Shown: one piece after another, positions 36,326 through 45,412 of the stretch | Position numbering within the stretch: position 1 is the first letter of the stretch | Layout: each line of letters starts with the position of its first letter | NCBI RefSeq assembly: GCF_900116645.1 | Contig: NZ_FPBO01000017.1 | Span: 1-64,000, forward strand | DNA: 64,000 nt | Origin: Pseudoduganella namucuonensis | GTDB taxonomy: Bacteria > Pseudomonadota > Gammaproteobacteria > Burkholderiales > Burkholderiaceae_D | Reading direction: 5' to 3' | Translations under genes and position numbers: made by a program | Notes under the pieces: generated by a model | Seen by the model: only the letters and a program-made list of their open reading frames with translations | Database searches by the model: none | What the model was told of the DNA's origin: nothing

Positions 36326-37993
36326 ATGCTCCGCACACTGTCCATCCGCGATTTCGTCATTGTCGACACGATAGAACTGGAATTCTCCGCCGGCTTCACC
36401 GTCTTCACGGGCGAGACCGGCGCCGGCAAGTCCATCCTCATCGACGCGCTGACCCTGGCGCTGGGCGGCCGGGGCGACGCCAGCGTGGTGCGCGAGGGGG
36501 CGGCCAAGGCCGACATCACGGCCGACTTCGCGGTCAACGAGCAGGCCGCCGCCTGGCTGGCCGCCAACGAGTTCGCGGCGGACGAGGGCGGCGCGCTGCT
36601 GCGCCGCGTGATCGACAACGCCGGCCGCTCCAAGGCCTACATCAACGGCGTGGCCGCCACCGCCGCGCAGCTGCGCGAACTGGGCGACATGCTGGTCGAC
36701 ATCCACGGCCAGCACGCCCACCAGTCGCTGCTGAAAACGGACGCGCAGCGCGAACTGCTGGACAACCAGGCCGCGAGCCGGGAAGCGGGGGCCGAGGGCG
36801 ACCTGAAAGCCGTCGCCGCCGCGCACAAGGCCTGGCGCGCGCTGGCGAAACAGCTGGAGGAATACGAAACCAACGCCGCCAACCTCGCCTACGAGCGCGA
36901 GCGGCTGGAATGGCAGGTGGGCGAGCTGGACAAGCTGGCCGCCAAGCCGGGCGAATGGCAGGACATCTCCAACGAGCACAGCCGCCTGTCGCACGCGGCC
37001 AGCCTGCTCGAAGGCGCGCAGGAGGCGCTGAGCGCGATCTCGGAGGCGGAGGACCACCCCATCGTCTCGCAACTGTCCTCGCTGAGCCAGAAGCTGGGCA
37101 AGCTGGCCGCCATCGACACCGAGCTGCAGCCGACCGTGGACCTGATCGAGTCCGCGCGCATCCAGCTGCAGGAATCGGTGTACGCGCTGAACAACTACCT
37201 CGACCGCGTGGAGCTGGACCCGGACCGGCTGCGCCAGGTGGACATGCGCATGGAGGCGCTGCATTCCGCGTCGCGCAAATTCCGCGTCGCCCCGGAGGAA
37301 CTGCCCGATGAGCACGCGCAGCTGTCGTCCAAGCTGCGCCAGCTGGCCGACGCCAGCGACCTCGACGGCCTGCGCAAGCAGGAGGAAAAGTTAAAGGCCG
37401 CGTACATGGAAGTGGCGCGCAAGCTGTCCGCCACGCGCGCCGCCGCCGCGCAAGCGTTGAGCGTGGCCGTCACCCAGGCCATGCAGGAACTCAACATGAC
37501 GGGCGGTTCCTTCGCCATCGCGCTGAACCCCTGCGAGCCCGGCGCGCGCGGACTCGAACAGGTGGAATTCCTGGTGGCCGGCCACGCCGGCGTCGCGCCC
37601 CGTCCGCTGGCGAAAGTGGCGTCCGGCGGTGAGCTGGCCCGCATCTCGCTGGCGATCTCCGTGATCACCTCCAACGCCACGACCACGCCGACGCTGATCT
37701 TCGACGAGGTCGACAGCGGCATCGGCGGCGGCGTGGCCGAGGTGGTGGGACGGCTGCTGAAAAAGCTGGGCCAGGCGCGGCAAGTGCTATGCGTGACCCA
37801 CCTGCCGCAGGTGGCCAGCCAGGCCGGCCAGCACTTCCAGGTCGCCAAGGGCACGCTGGACAACGGCAAGACCGCCTCCCGCATCGACGTGCTCGACAAC
37901 AAAGCGCGCGTGGAAGAAGTGGCCCGCATGCTGGGCGGCCTCGAAATCACCGCCACCACCCGCAAGCACGCCCGCGAACTGCTCGCCTCCTAG
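36326..37993 (+). CDS. recN: DNA repair protein RecN
   Basis: This 555-aa SMC-like ATPase acts in double-strand break repair. It has N-terminal Walker A FTGETGAGKSILIDAL, then the GQHAHQSLL segment. Two coiled-coil arms lie at about 150-360 (AHKAWRALAKQLEEYETNAA; KLRQLADASDLDGLRKQEEK). The C-terminal signature is LAKVASGGELARISLAI, followed by Walker B LIFDEVDSGIGGGVAE and VTHLPQVASQA. Length fits RecN. It is co-transcribed with nadK from an SOS promoter. A palindromic repeat follows 15 bp after its stop. Confidence 0.95.
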   Translation: MLRTLSIRDFVIVDTIELEFSAGFTVFTGETGAGKSILIDALTLALGGRGDASVVREGAAKADITADFAVNEQAAAWLAANEFAADEGGALLRRVIDNAGRSKAYINGVAATAAQLRELGDMLVDIHGQHAHQSLLKTDAQRELLDNQAASREAGAEGDLKAVAAAHKAWRALAKQLEEYETNAANLAYERERLEWQVGELDKLAAKPGEWQDISNEHSRLSHAASLLEGAQEALSAISEAEDHPIVSQLSSLSQKLGKLAAIDTELQPTVDLIESARIQLQESVYALNNYLDRVELDPDRLRQVDMRMEALHSASRKFRVAPEELPDEHAQLSSKLRQLADASDLDGLRKQEEKLKAAYMEVARKLSATRAAAAQALSVAVTQAMQELNMTGGSFAIALNPCEPGARGLEQVEFLVAGHAGVAPRPLAKVASGGELARISLAISVITSNATTTPTLIFDEVDSGIGGGVAEVVGRLLKKLGQARQVLCVTHLPQVASQAGQHFQVAKGTLDNGKTASRIDVLDNKARVEEVARMLGGLEITATTRKHARELLAS

Positions 37994-38007
37994 ATATTGC
38001 ACTTTTA

Positions 38008-38100
38008 ACATCGGTGTCAGGCGCGACATTCGGACGGGGACACAACCGTAGACGGATTACAGACGAGGTCGTGTCCGAATGTCGCGCGTGACACCGATGT
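38008..38100. repeat. Long palindromic element, copy A (28-bp arms)
   Basis: The left arm (38008-38035) starts ACATCGGTGTCAGGCGCGAC and ends ATTCGGAC. The right arm (38073-38100) is its reverse complement with a single mismatch (GCGCGTGAC for GCGCCTGAC). The interior is 37 nt. The same arms, with a different and longer interior, recur at 63123-63266, so this is a dispersed, probably mobile or REP/MITE-like family. It lies between recN and hemH and may act as a terminator. Confidence 0.88.
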
Positions 38101-38118
38101 AGATTTAGAAACTATAAT
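38088..38118 (+). promoter_or_regulatory. Probable hemH promoter, -35 within the palindromic repeat
   Basis: A perfect TATAAT at 38113-38118 lies 31 bp before the hemH ATG. The best -35 is GTGACA (38088-38093), inside the right arm of the palindromic element, with a 19-bp spacer. The -10 is strong evidence; the -35 choice is less sure. Confidence 0.6.
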
Positions 38119-38148
38119 GGCGGGTCCCACCTCCGTCATCGTAGATTC

Positions 38149-39258
38149 ATGGCTTTCCTTAAAGAACCTCCCCATACGCATGGCGCGCCCAGCGGTAGCG
38201 CCGTCGTGCTCGTCAATCTCGGTACGCCGGAGGCGCCCACGCGCCCGGCCGTCCGGCGCTATCTGAGGCAGTTCCTGTCCGATCCGCGCGTGGTCGAGAT
38301 TCCGCGCGCGCTCTGGTGGTTCATCCTCAACCTGGTGATCCTGCCGTTCCGCTCGGGCAAGTCGGCCGCGAAGTACGCGTCGATCTGGACCCGCGAGGGC
38401 TCGCCCCTGAAAGTCCATACCCAGCTGCAGGCGCAGTTGCTGCGCGGCGCGCTGGGCGAACGGGGCCACGGCGATGTCACCGTCGCGATGGCCATGCGCT
38501 ACGGCTCGCCTTCGCTGCCGGACGTGCTGGCGCGCCTGAAGGCGGACGGCTGCGACCGCGTGGTCGTGCTGCCGGCCTATCCGCAGTATTCGGGCACCAC
38601 CACCGGTTCCATCTACGACGCCGTGTTCGCCCATTACAAGCGGGTGCGCAATGTGCCGGAACTGCGCTTCGTCCGCAATTACCACGACGACGACGGTTAT
38701 ATCGCCGCCCTGGCCAAGTCGGTGCTGGCGCACTGGGACCAGCACGGACGCGGCGGGAAGCTGGTGCTGAGCTTCCACGGCGTGCCCAAGCGCACCCTGC
38801 TGCTGGGCGACCCCTACCACTGCGAGTGCATGAAGACGGCCCGCCTGCTGGCGGCCAAGCTGAAGCTCAAGCCCGAGGATTACGTCGTCACCTTCCAGTC
38901 GCGCTTCGGCAAGGCGGAGTGGCTGCAGCCCTACACCGCGCCCACCGTGCGGCAGTTGGCCAGGGACGGCGCGCGCCGGGTGGACGTGATCTGCCCCGGT
39001 TTCGTCAGCGATTGCCTGGAGACGCTGGAGGAGATCGCGATGGAGGTGCGCCACGACTTCCTGTCCGCCGGCGGCAAGGAATTCCACTACATCCCCTGCC
39101 TGAACGAACATCCGGCGTGGATCGCCGCGCTGGCCGAGATCGCCGAGCAGCACATGATAGGCTGGCCGACCATGCGCACTTCCGCGCAAAGGGAGGGGCT
39201 GAAGCGGGAAGGGGAGACGGCCCGGGCGGCGGCGTTGAAGCTGGGCGCGGAAAACTGA
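38149..39258 (+). CDS. hemH: Ferrochelatase
   Basis: This 369-aa enzyme inserts Fe(II) into protoporphyrin IX, the last step of haem synthesis. Motifs are VVLVNLGTPEAPTRPAVRRY, the substrate loop VLPAYPQYSGTTTGSIYDAV, the catalytic His in LVLSFHGVPKRTLLLGDPY, VTFQSRFGKAEWLQPYT and the C-terminal GFVSDCLETLEEIAMEV with FHYIPCLNEHPAWIAAL. It is complete, lies between recN and the heat-shock operon, and has its own promoter. No cysteine [2Fe-2S] C-terminal cluster is seen, as expected for many bacterial forms. Confidence 0.96.
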   Translation: MAFLKEPPHTHGAPSGSAVVLVNLGTPEAPTRPAVRRYLRQFLSDPRVVEIPRALWWFILNLVILPFRSGKSAAKYASIWTREGSPLKVHTQLQAQLLRGALGERGHGDVTVAMAMRYGSPSLPDVLARLKADGCDRVVVLPAYPQYSGTTTGSIYDAVFAHYKRVRNVPELRFVRNYHDDDGYIAALAKSVLAHWDQHGRGGKLVLSFHGVPKRTLLLGDPYHCECMKTARLLAAKLKLKPEDYVVTFQSRFGKAEWLQPYTAPTVRQLARDGARRVDVICPGFVSDCLETLEEIAMEVRHDFLSAGGKEFHYIPCLNEHPAWIAALAEIAEQHMIGWPTMRTSAQREGLKREGETARAAALKLGAEN

Positions 39259-39289
39259 GGTTCGTGTTTTCCCGGCGCCGGGCGCATAA

Positions 39290-39316
39290 TCAGCACTTGC
39301 CGCCGGTGAGTGCCAG
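39290..39316. promoter_or_regulatory. Degenerate CIRCE-like element before grpE
   Basis: TCAGCACTT-N9-GAGTGCCAG resembles the HrcA operator TTAGCACTC-N9-GAGTGCTAA. The inner GCACT and AGTGC are exact and the 9-nt spacer is kept, while the outer positions are changed. It overlaps a possible sigma70 -35 (TTGCCG, 39297-39302) with TAAAAT at 39322-39327. No hrcA gene is in the window. Confidence 0.45.
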
Positions 39317-39375
39317 CCTGTTAAAATACCCGCCGTATGGTAGCAGGCTGGCTGGAATTCCGTCGGAGAATACCC

Positions 39376-39403
39376 CTTGAAACCGTAGGTTATAGCCCCA
39401 TTT
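39376..39403 (+). promoter_or_regulatory. Heat-shock (sigma32) promoter of grpE
   Basis: CTTGAAA (39376-39382), a 13-bp spacer, then CCCCATTT (39396-39403) is a full match to the sigma32 consensus CTTGAAA-N11-16-CCCCATNT. It lies 56 bp before the grpE ATG. Confidence 0.9.
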
Positions 39404-39459
39404 GCTGCCCGAGCCATTAGTAGTACGTCAAACAAACACGATTTGTAGGAGTCTTTTAG

Positions 39460-40002
39460 ATGCAAGATCAGGAAAATCAAGCGGTCCCTAATCCCGAGGC
39501 GGAAGCTGCGCCGGCACCATCGACTCCCGCCGAAGCCGCCGCGCCCTCGCTGGAGGAACAGCTGGCGAGCACCGAGGCCCGCCTGGCTGAGATGCACGAC
39601 GCGTTCATGCGCGCCAAGGCCGACGCCGAGAACATCCGCCGCCGCGCCCAGGAAGACGTTGCCAAAGCGCACAAATTCGCCGTTGAGAGCTTCGCCGAGG
39701 CCATGGTGCCGGTGAAGGACAGCCTGGAGATGGCGCTGAAGGTCGAAACCCCGTCGCTGGATGCGCTGAAGGAGGGCGTCGAGATGACCCTGAAACAGCT
39801 CAATTCCGCGTTCGAGAAGAATCGCCTGCTGGAAATCATGCCGGCCCAGGGCGACAAGCTCGATCCGAACAAGCACCAGGCCGTCGCCGTCGTGCCCGCC
39901 GAGCAGGAAGCCAATACCGTCGTGTCCGTGTTGCAAAAAGGTTACATGATCGCCGACCGCCTGCTGCGTCCGGCCATCGTGACCGCCGCGCAGGCCAAGT
40001 GA
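39460..40002 (+). CDS. grpE: Nucleotide exchange factor GrpE
   Basis: This 180-aa co-chaperone releases ADP from DnaK. It has an acidic, Ala/Pro-rich disordered N-terminus (1-35, PEAEAAPAPSTPAEAAAP) and a long helix (about 36-95, including MRAKADAENIRRRAQEDVAK). The C-terminal beta-wing has VGMTLK-like EMTLKQLNSAFEKNRLLEI and NKHQAVAVVPAEQEANTVVS, ending VLQKGYMIADRLLRPAIVTA, the family signature. It is preceded by a sigma32 promoter and followed by dnaK after 80 bp. Confidence 0.95.
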   Translation: MQDQENQAVPNPEAEAAPAPSTPAEAAAPSLEEQLASTEARLAEMHDAFMRAKADAENIRRRAQEDVAKAHKFAVESFAEAMVPVKDSLEMALKVETPSLDALKEGVEMTLKQLNSAFEKNRLLEIMPAQGDKLDPNKHQAVAVVPAEQEANTVVSVLQKGYMIADRLLRPAIVTAAQAK

Positions 40003-40017
40003 GACCGTCACTAAGCA

Positions 40018-40045
40018 CTTGAAATTACTCAGCATTTCCACATAT
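40018..40045 (+). promoter_or_regulatory. Second heat-shock (sigma32) promoter, before dnaK
   Basis: CTTGAAA (40018-40024), a 13-bp spacer and CCACATAT (40038-40045), which is 7 of 8 matches to CCCCATNT, lie in the AT-rich gap between grpE and dnaK, 37 bp before the dnaK ATG. It would allow dnaK to be made in excess over grpE. Confidence 0.75.
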
Positions 40046-40082
40046 AAGCAGCATCTGAAACTAGCAAATAAGGAAAAAAATC

Positions 40083-42032
<1,950 letters not shown>

Positions 42033-42063
42033 CTAGTCCCCCGGCCGCGGCCGAAAGACTGAC

Positions 42064-42105
42064 GCCGAGCCGTGCATCCCTGCAAAGGGAGCGGCTCGGC
42101 TTTTT
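42064..42105 (+). terminator. Intrinsic terminator between dnaK and dnaJ
   Basis: GCCGAGCCG (42064-42072) pairs perfectly with CGGCTCGGC (42092-42100) and is followed by five T; an inner TCCCT/AGGGA pairing extends the stem. As dnaJ lies 42 bp downstream without an obvious promoter of its own, the hairpin probably sets the dnaK:dnaJ ratio by partial read-through. Confidence 0.85.
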
Positions 42106-42146
42106 CGCATAATCAGTACCAGTGGATACAGCAAGGTGCCTACAAC

Positions 42147-43280
42147 ATGGCAAAGCGTGATTTTTACGAGATTCTCGGGGTCGCAAAGAACGCGTCCGAA
42201 GACGAGATCAAGAAGGCCTATCGCAAACTGGCGATGAAATACCATCCGGACCGCAATCCGGACAGCAAGGAATCGGAAGAGAAGTTCAAGGAGGTCAAAG
42301 AGGCCTACGAGATGCTGACCAATCCGGAAAAGCGCGAGGCTTATGACCGCTACGGCCATGCCGGCGTCGACCCGAACATGGGCGGCGGCGGCGGCGGTGG
42401 TTTCGGCGCCGGCGGCTTCGGCGACGCCTTCGGCGACATCTTCGGCGACATCTTCGGTGGCGGCCGCGGCGGCGGCCGCGGCGCCGGCCCGCAGGTCTAC
42501 CGCGGCGCCGACCTGCGCTACAACCTGGAGATCACGCTGGAGCAGGCCGCGCACGGCTTCGACACCACCATCCGCGTGCCCTCGTGGGACAAGTGCGACA
42601 CCTGCCACGGTTCCGGCGCCAAGCCCGGCACCTCGCCGGTCACGTGCTCGACCTGCGGCGGCCACGGCCAGGTGCGCATGCAGCAGGGCTTCTTCAGCAT
42701 CCAGCAGACCTGCCCGAAATGCCACGGCACCGGCAAGATCATCACCGACCCCTGCTCGCCTTGCGGCGGCGCGGGCCGCATCAAGCGCAACAAGACGCTC
42801 GAGGTGAAGATCCCGGTCGGCATCGACAACGGCATGCGCATCCGCTCGTCCGGCAACGGCGAGCCGGGCACCAACGGCGGGCCGCCGGGCGACCTGTACG
42901 TGGAGATCCACATCAAGCCGCACACGGTGTTCCAGCGCGAGGGCGACGACCTGCATTGCGAAATGCCGATCTCGTTCGCGCGCGCGGCGCTGGGCGGCGA
43001 GATCGAGGTGCCGACCCTGTCGGGCAAGGTGTCGTTCACCATTCCCGAGGGCACGCAGTCCGGCAAGACCTTCCGCCTGAAGGGCAAGGGCATCAAGGGC
43101 GTGCGTTCCGGCTACCCGGGCGACCTGTTCTGCCACGTGGCGCTGGAAACGCCGGTCAAGCTGACCGACAAGCAGAAGGACCTGCTGCGCGAGTTCGAGC
43201 GCTCCACCACCGAGGGCGGCGCCAAGCACAGCCCGCAAAGCAAGACCTGGCGCGACAAGGTGAAGGACTTCTTCGAGTGA
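42147..43280 (+). CDS. dnaJ: Chaperone DnaJ (Hsp40)
   Basis: This 377-aa type I J-protein stimulates the DnaK ATPase. It has the J domain (1-70, with HPD in KYHPDRNPD) and a Gly/Phe-rich linker (about 72-115). The zinc-finger domain has four CXXCXGXG repeats (CDTCHGSG, CSTCGGHG, CPKCHGTG, CSPCGGAG), and the C-terminal substrate domain has PGDLYVEIHIKPH and FRLKGKGIKGV. The start MAKRDFYEILGV at 42147 has AAGGTG upstream; the frame opens earlier within the terminator and is not used. Confidence 0.97.
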   Translation: MAKRDFYEILGVAKNASEDEIKKAYRKLAMKYHPDRNPDSKESEEKFKEVKEAYEMLTNPEKREAYDRYGHAGVDPNMGGGGGGGFGAGGFGDAFGDIFGDIFGGGRGGGRGAGPQVYRGADLRYNLEITLEQAAHGFDTTIRVPSWDKCDTCHGSGAKPGTSPVTCSTCGGHGQVRMQQGFFSIQQTCPKCHGTGKIITDPCSPCGGAGRIKRNKTLEVKIPVGIDNGMRIRSSGNGEPGTNGGPPGDLYVEIHIKPHTVFQREGDDLHCEMPISFARAALGGEIEVPTLSGKVSFTIPEGTQSGKTFRLKGKGIKGVRSGYPGDLFCHVALETPVKLTDKQKDLLREFERSTTEGGAKHSPQSKTWRDKVKDFFE

Positions 43281-43356
43281 GCCGTGCATAGCATGCATAG
43301 CAACGGTGTGATGATGCGCTGCACCAAATGAGGTAACATAGCGTCACCCCACAACG

Positions 43357-43390
43357 GACCGCCGAATTGCTTGGTTGCAGCTCGGCGGTC
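43357..43390 (+). terminator. Hairpin after dnaJ, possible weak terminator
   Basis: GACCGCCGA (43357-43365) and TCGGCGGTC (43382-43390) form a perfect 9-bp stem with a 16-nt loop. Only TT follows before CG, so termination would be weak; it could equally be a leader hairpin of the carbonic anhydrase gene, whose ATG is 25 bp downstream. Confidence 0.5.
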
Positions 43391-43414
43391 TTCGCACGTA
43401 TAGAGGAGAGACGT

Positions 43415-44092
43415 ATGAGTGAGAATCAAAACAACAAGTCGCCACTGGCGGAACTGCTGGTCAACAACCGCACCTGGGCCAATTCCATGGTCGCGCGCGA
43501 CCCGGATTTCTTCAACCGCCTGGCGCAGCAAGCGTCGCCGGAATACCTGTGGATCGGCTGCTCCGACAGCCGCGTGCCGGCCAACGAGCTGCTGGGCCTG
43601 GCCCCGGGCGACGTCTTCGTCCACCGCAACATCGCCAACGTGGTGGTGCACTCGGACCTGAACTGCCTGTCCGTGCTGCAGTTCGCCATCGAGGTGCTGA
43701 AGGTGAAGCACGTGATCATCGTCGGCCACTACGGCTGCAAGGGCGTGCACGCCGCCATGACGGGCACCCGCATCGGCCTGGCCGACAACTGGCTGCGCCA
43801 CGTGCAGGACGTGCACCAGAAGCACGAGCGCTACATGGGCGACGTGCTCAACAGCCGCCAGCGCGCCGAGCGCCTGTGCGAACTGAACGTGGTGGAGCAG
43901 GTGGTCAACGTCTGCCAGACCACGATCGTGCAGGACGCCTGGGACCGCGGCCAGCAGCTGACGGTGCACGGCTGGGTCTACGGCCTGAAGGACGGCCACT
44001 TGCACGACCTGGAAATGACGGTCGGCGCCGGCCACGAACTGTCCAAATGCATCGAACAGCGCCTGGCCAAGTACGCGGAACTGGACAGCTGA
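43415..44092 (+). CDS. can: Beta-class carbonic anhydrase
   Basis: This 225-aa zinc enzyme interconverts CO2 and bicarbonate. All ligands of the beta class are present: Cys and Asp in WIGCSDSRVPANEL, and His and Cys in VIIVGHYGCKGVHAAM. Other conserved parts are GDVFVHRNIANVV and VHGWVYGLKDGHLHDL. GAGGAGAG lies before the ATG at 43415. Length matches E. coli Can. It stands between dnaJ and an SOS-regulated gene pair and appears to be its own unit. Confidence 0.95.
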   Translation: MSENQNNKSPLAELLVNNRTWANSMVARDPDFFNRLAQQASPEYLWIGCSDSRVPANELLGLAPGDVFVHRNIANVVVHSDLNCLSVLQFAIEVLKVKHVIIVGHYGCKGVHAAMTGTRIGLADNWLRHVQDVHQKHERYMGDVLNSRQRAERLCELNVVEQVVNVCQTTIVQDAWDRGQQLTVHGWVYGLKDGHLHDLEMTVGAGHELSKCIEQRLAKYAELDS

Positions 44093-44150
44093 CCCCCCTT
44101 CGTCCCGCGACGCCGCCCGCGCGGCGGCCGCTCCGTCCCGGTATGCGCTA

Positions 44151-44170
44151 TACTGTGTATTTATACAGTA
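44151..44170 (+). promoter_or_regulatory. LexA box before the radical SAM-UdgX pair
   Basis: TACTGT-GTATTTAT-ACAGTA is a perfect LexA-type SOS box (CTGT-N8-ACAG with full TA flanks). TATACT (44149-44154) overlaps its left half and may be the -10, the same layout as at nadK-recN. The radical SAM start codon is only about 12 bp downstream of the box, so the transcript would have almost no leader. Confidence 0.88.
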
Positions 44171-44182
44171 TCGGTGCATGCC

Positions 44183-45412
44183 ATGGAACTGCGGGACAAG
44201 CTTGAAATCCTGGCCGACGCGGCGAAGTACGACGCGTCCTGCGCCAGCAGCGGGGCGCCCAGGCGCTCCTCCCAGGGCAAGGACGGCCTGGGGGCCAGCA
44301 CCGGCATGGGCATCTGCCACAGCTACACGCCGGACGGGCGCTGCGTCTCCCTGCTGAAGATCCTGCTCACCAACTTCTGCGTCTACGACTGCCAGTACTG
44401 CGTCAACCGCCGCACCTCCAACGTGCCGCGCGCCCGCTTCACCGTGGCCGAGGTGGTCAAGCTGACGGTCGATTTCTACCTGCGCAACTACATCGACGGC
44501 CTGTTCCTCAGCTCCGGCATCATCCAGTCGGCCGACTACACGATGGAGCAGCTGGTGGCCATCGCGCGCGAGCTGCGCGAGACGCACCAGTTCCGCGGCT
44601 ACATCCACCTCAAGACCATCCCCGACGCCGATCCCGCGCTGATCGAGGCGGCCGGGCGCTACGCGGACCGTCTCAGCGTCAACATCGAACTGCCGTCGCA
44701 GGACAGCATCGCGCGCCTGGCGCCGGAAAAGAACGTCCACACCATCAAGCTGGCCATGGGTTCCATCCGGCGCAAGCTGGACGAGAAGGCCGGGGAGCCT
44801 AAGTCGCCCGCGTTCGCGCCGGCCGGGCAGAGCACGCAGATGATCGTCGGCGCCGACGCCAGCGACGACAAGCACATCCTCGGCACCGCCGAGACGCTGT
44901 ACGGCAGCTACAAGCTCAAGCGCGTGTACTACTCGGCCTTCAGTCCCATCCCGCAAAGCCCCAAGAGCGTGCCGCTGGCGCCGCCGCCCATGCTGCGCGA
45001 GCACCGCCTGTACCAGGCCGACTTCCTGCTGCGCGGCTACGGCTTCCAGGTGCGCGAACTGCTGCCCGAGAACGGCAACCTGGCGCTGGACATCGACCCC
45101 AAGCTGGCCTGGGCGCTGGCCAACCGCCAGCACTTCCCGATGGACTTGAACATGGCCGACGTGACCATGATCGCGCGCGTGCCCGGCATCGGCCTGCGCA
45201 ACGCGCAGCGCATCGTCGAACTGCGGCGCATGCGGCGGGTGCGCTACGCCGACCTGTCGCGGCTGCGCTGCAGCATGAGGAAGATCGCCCCCTTCATCGT
45301 GGTGGCCGACTACCGGCCCGCCGGCGACACCACGCCCTCCGAGGCCCTGCGCCGCGCCATGGCGGACGCGCCGGAGCAGATGAACCTGTGGCCGGAGTTG
45401 CAGACCGCGTGA
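44183..45412 (+). CDS. Radical SAM protein, putative DNA modification/repair (UDG-linked)
   Basis: This 409-aa radical SAM protein belongs to the group TIGRFAMs names putative DNA modification/repair radical SAM proteins linked to a UDG-family protein. The [4Fe-4S]/SAM motif is Cys66, Cys70, Cys73 (NFCVYDCQYC). Other parts are LSSGIIQSADYTMEQL, LSVNIELPSQDSIARLAP, TQMIVGADASDDKHIL, and a C-terminal helix-hairpin-helix-like DNA-binding motif (VPGIGLRNAQRIVELRR). The ATG at 44183 or a GTG at 44174 could start it. A LexA box sits directly upstream, and the stop overlaps the start of the DUF4130-UdgX gene (GTGA), so the two should be made together during SOS. The reaction is unknown. Confidence 0.88.
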   Translation: MELRDKLEILADAAKYDASCASSGAPRRSSQGKDGLGASTGMGICHSYTPDGRCVSLLKILLTNFCVYDCQYCVNRRTSNVPRARFTVAEVVKLTVDFYLRNYIDGLFLSSGIIQSADYTMEQLVAIARELRETHQFRGYIHLKTIPDADPALIEAAGRYADRLSVNIELPSQDSIARLAPEKNVHTIKLAMGSIRRKLDEKAGEPKSPAFAPAGQSTQMIVGADASDDKHILGTAETLYGSYKLKRVYYSAFSPIPQSPKSVPLAPPPMLREHRLYQADFLLRGYGFQVRELLPENGNLALDIDPKLAWALANRQHFPMDLNMADVTMIARVPGIGLRNAQRIVELRRMRRVRYADLSRLRCSMRKIAPFIVVADYRPAGDTTPSEALRRAMADAPEQMNLWPELQTA

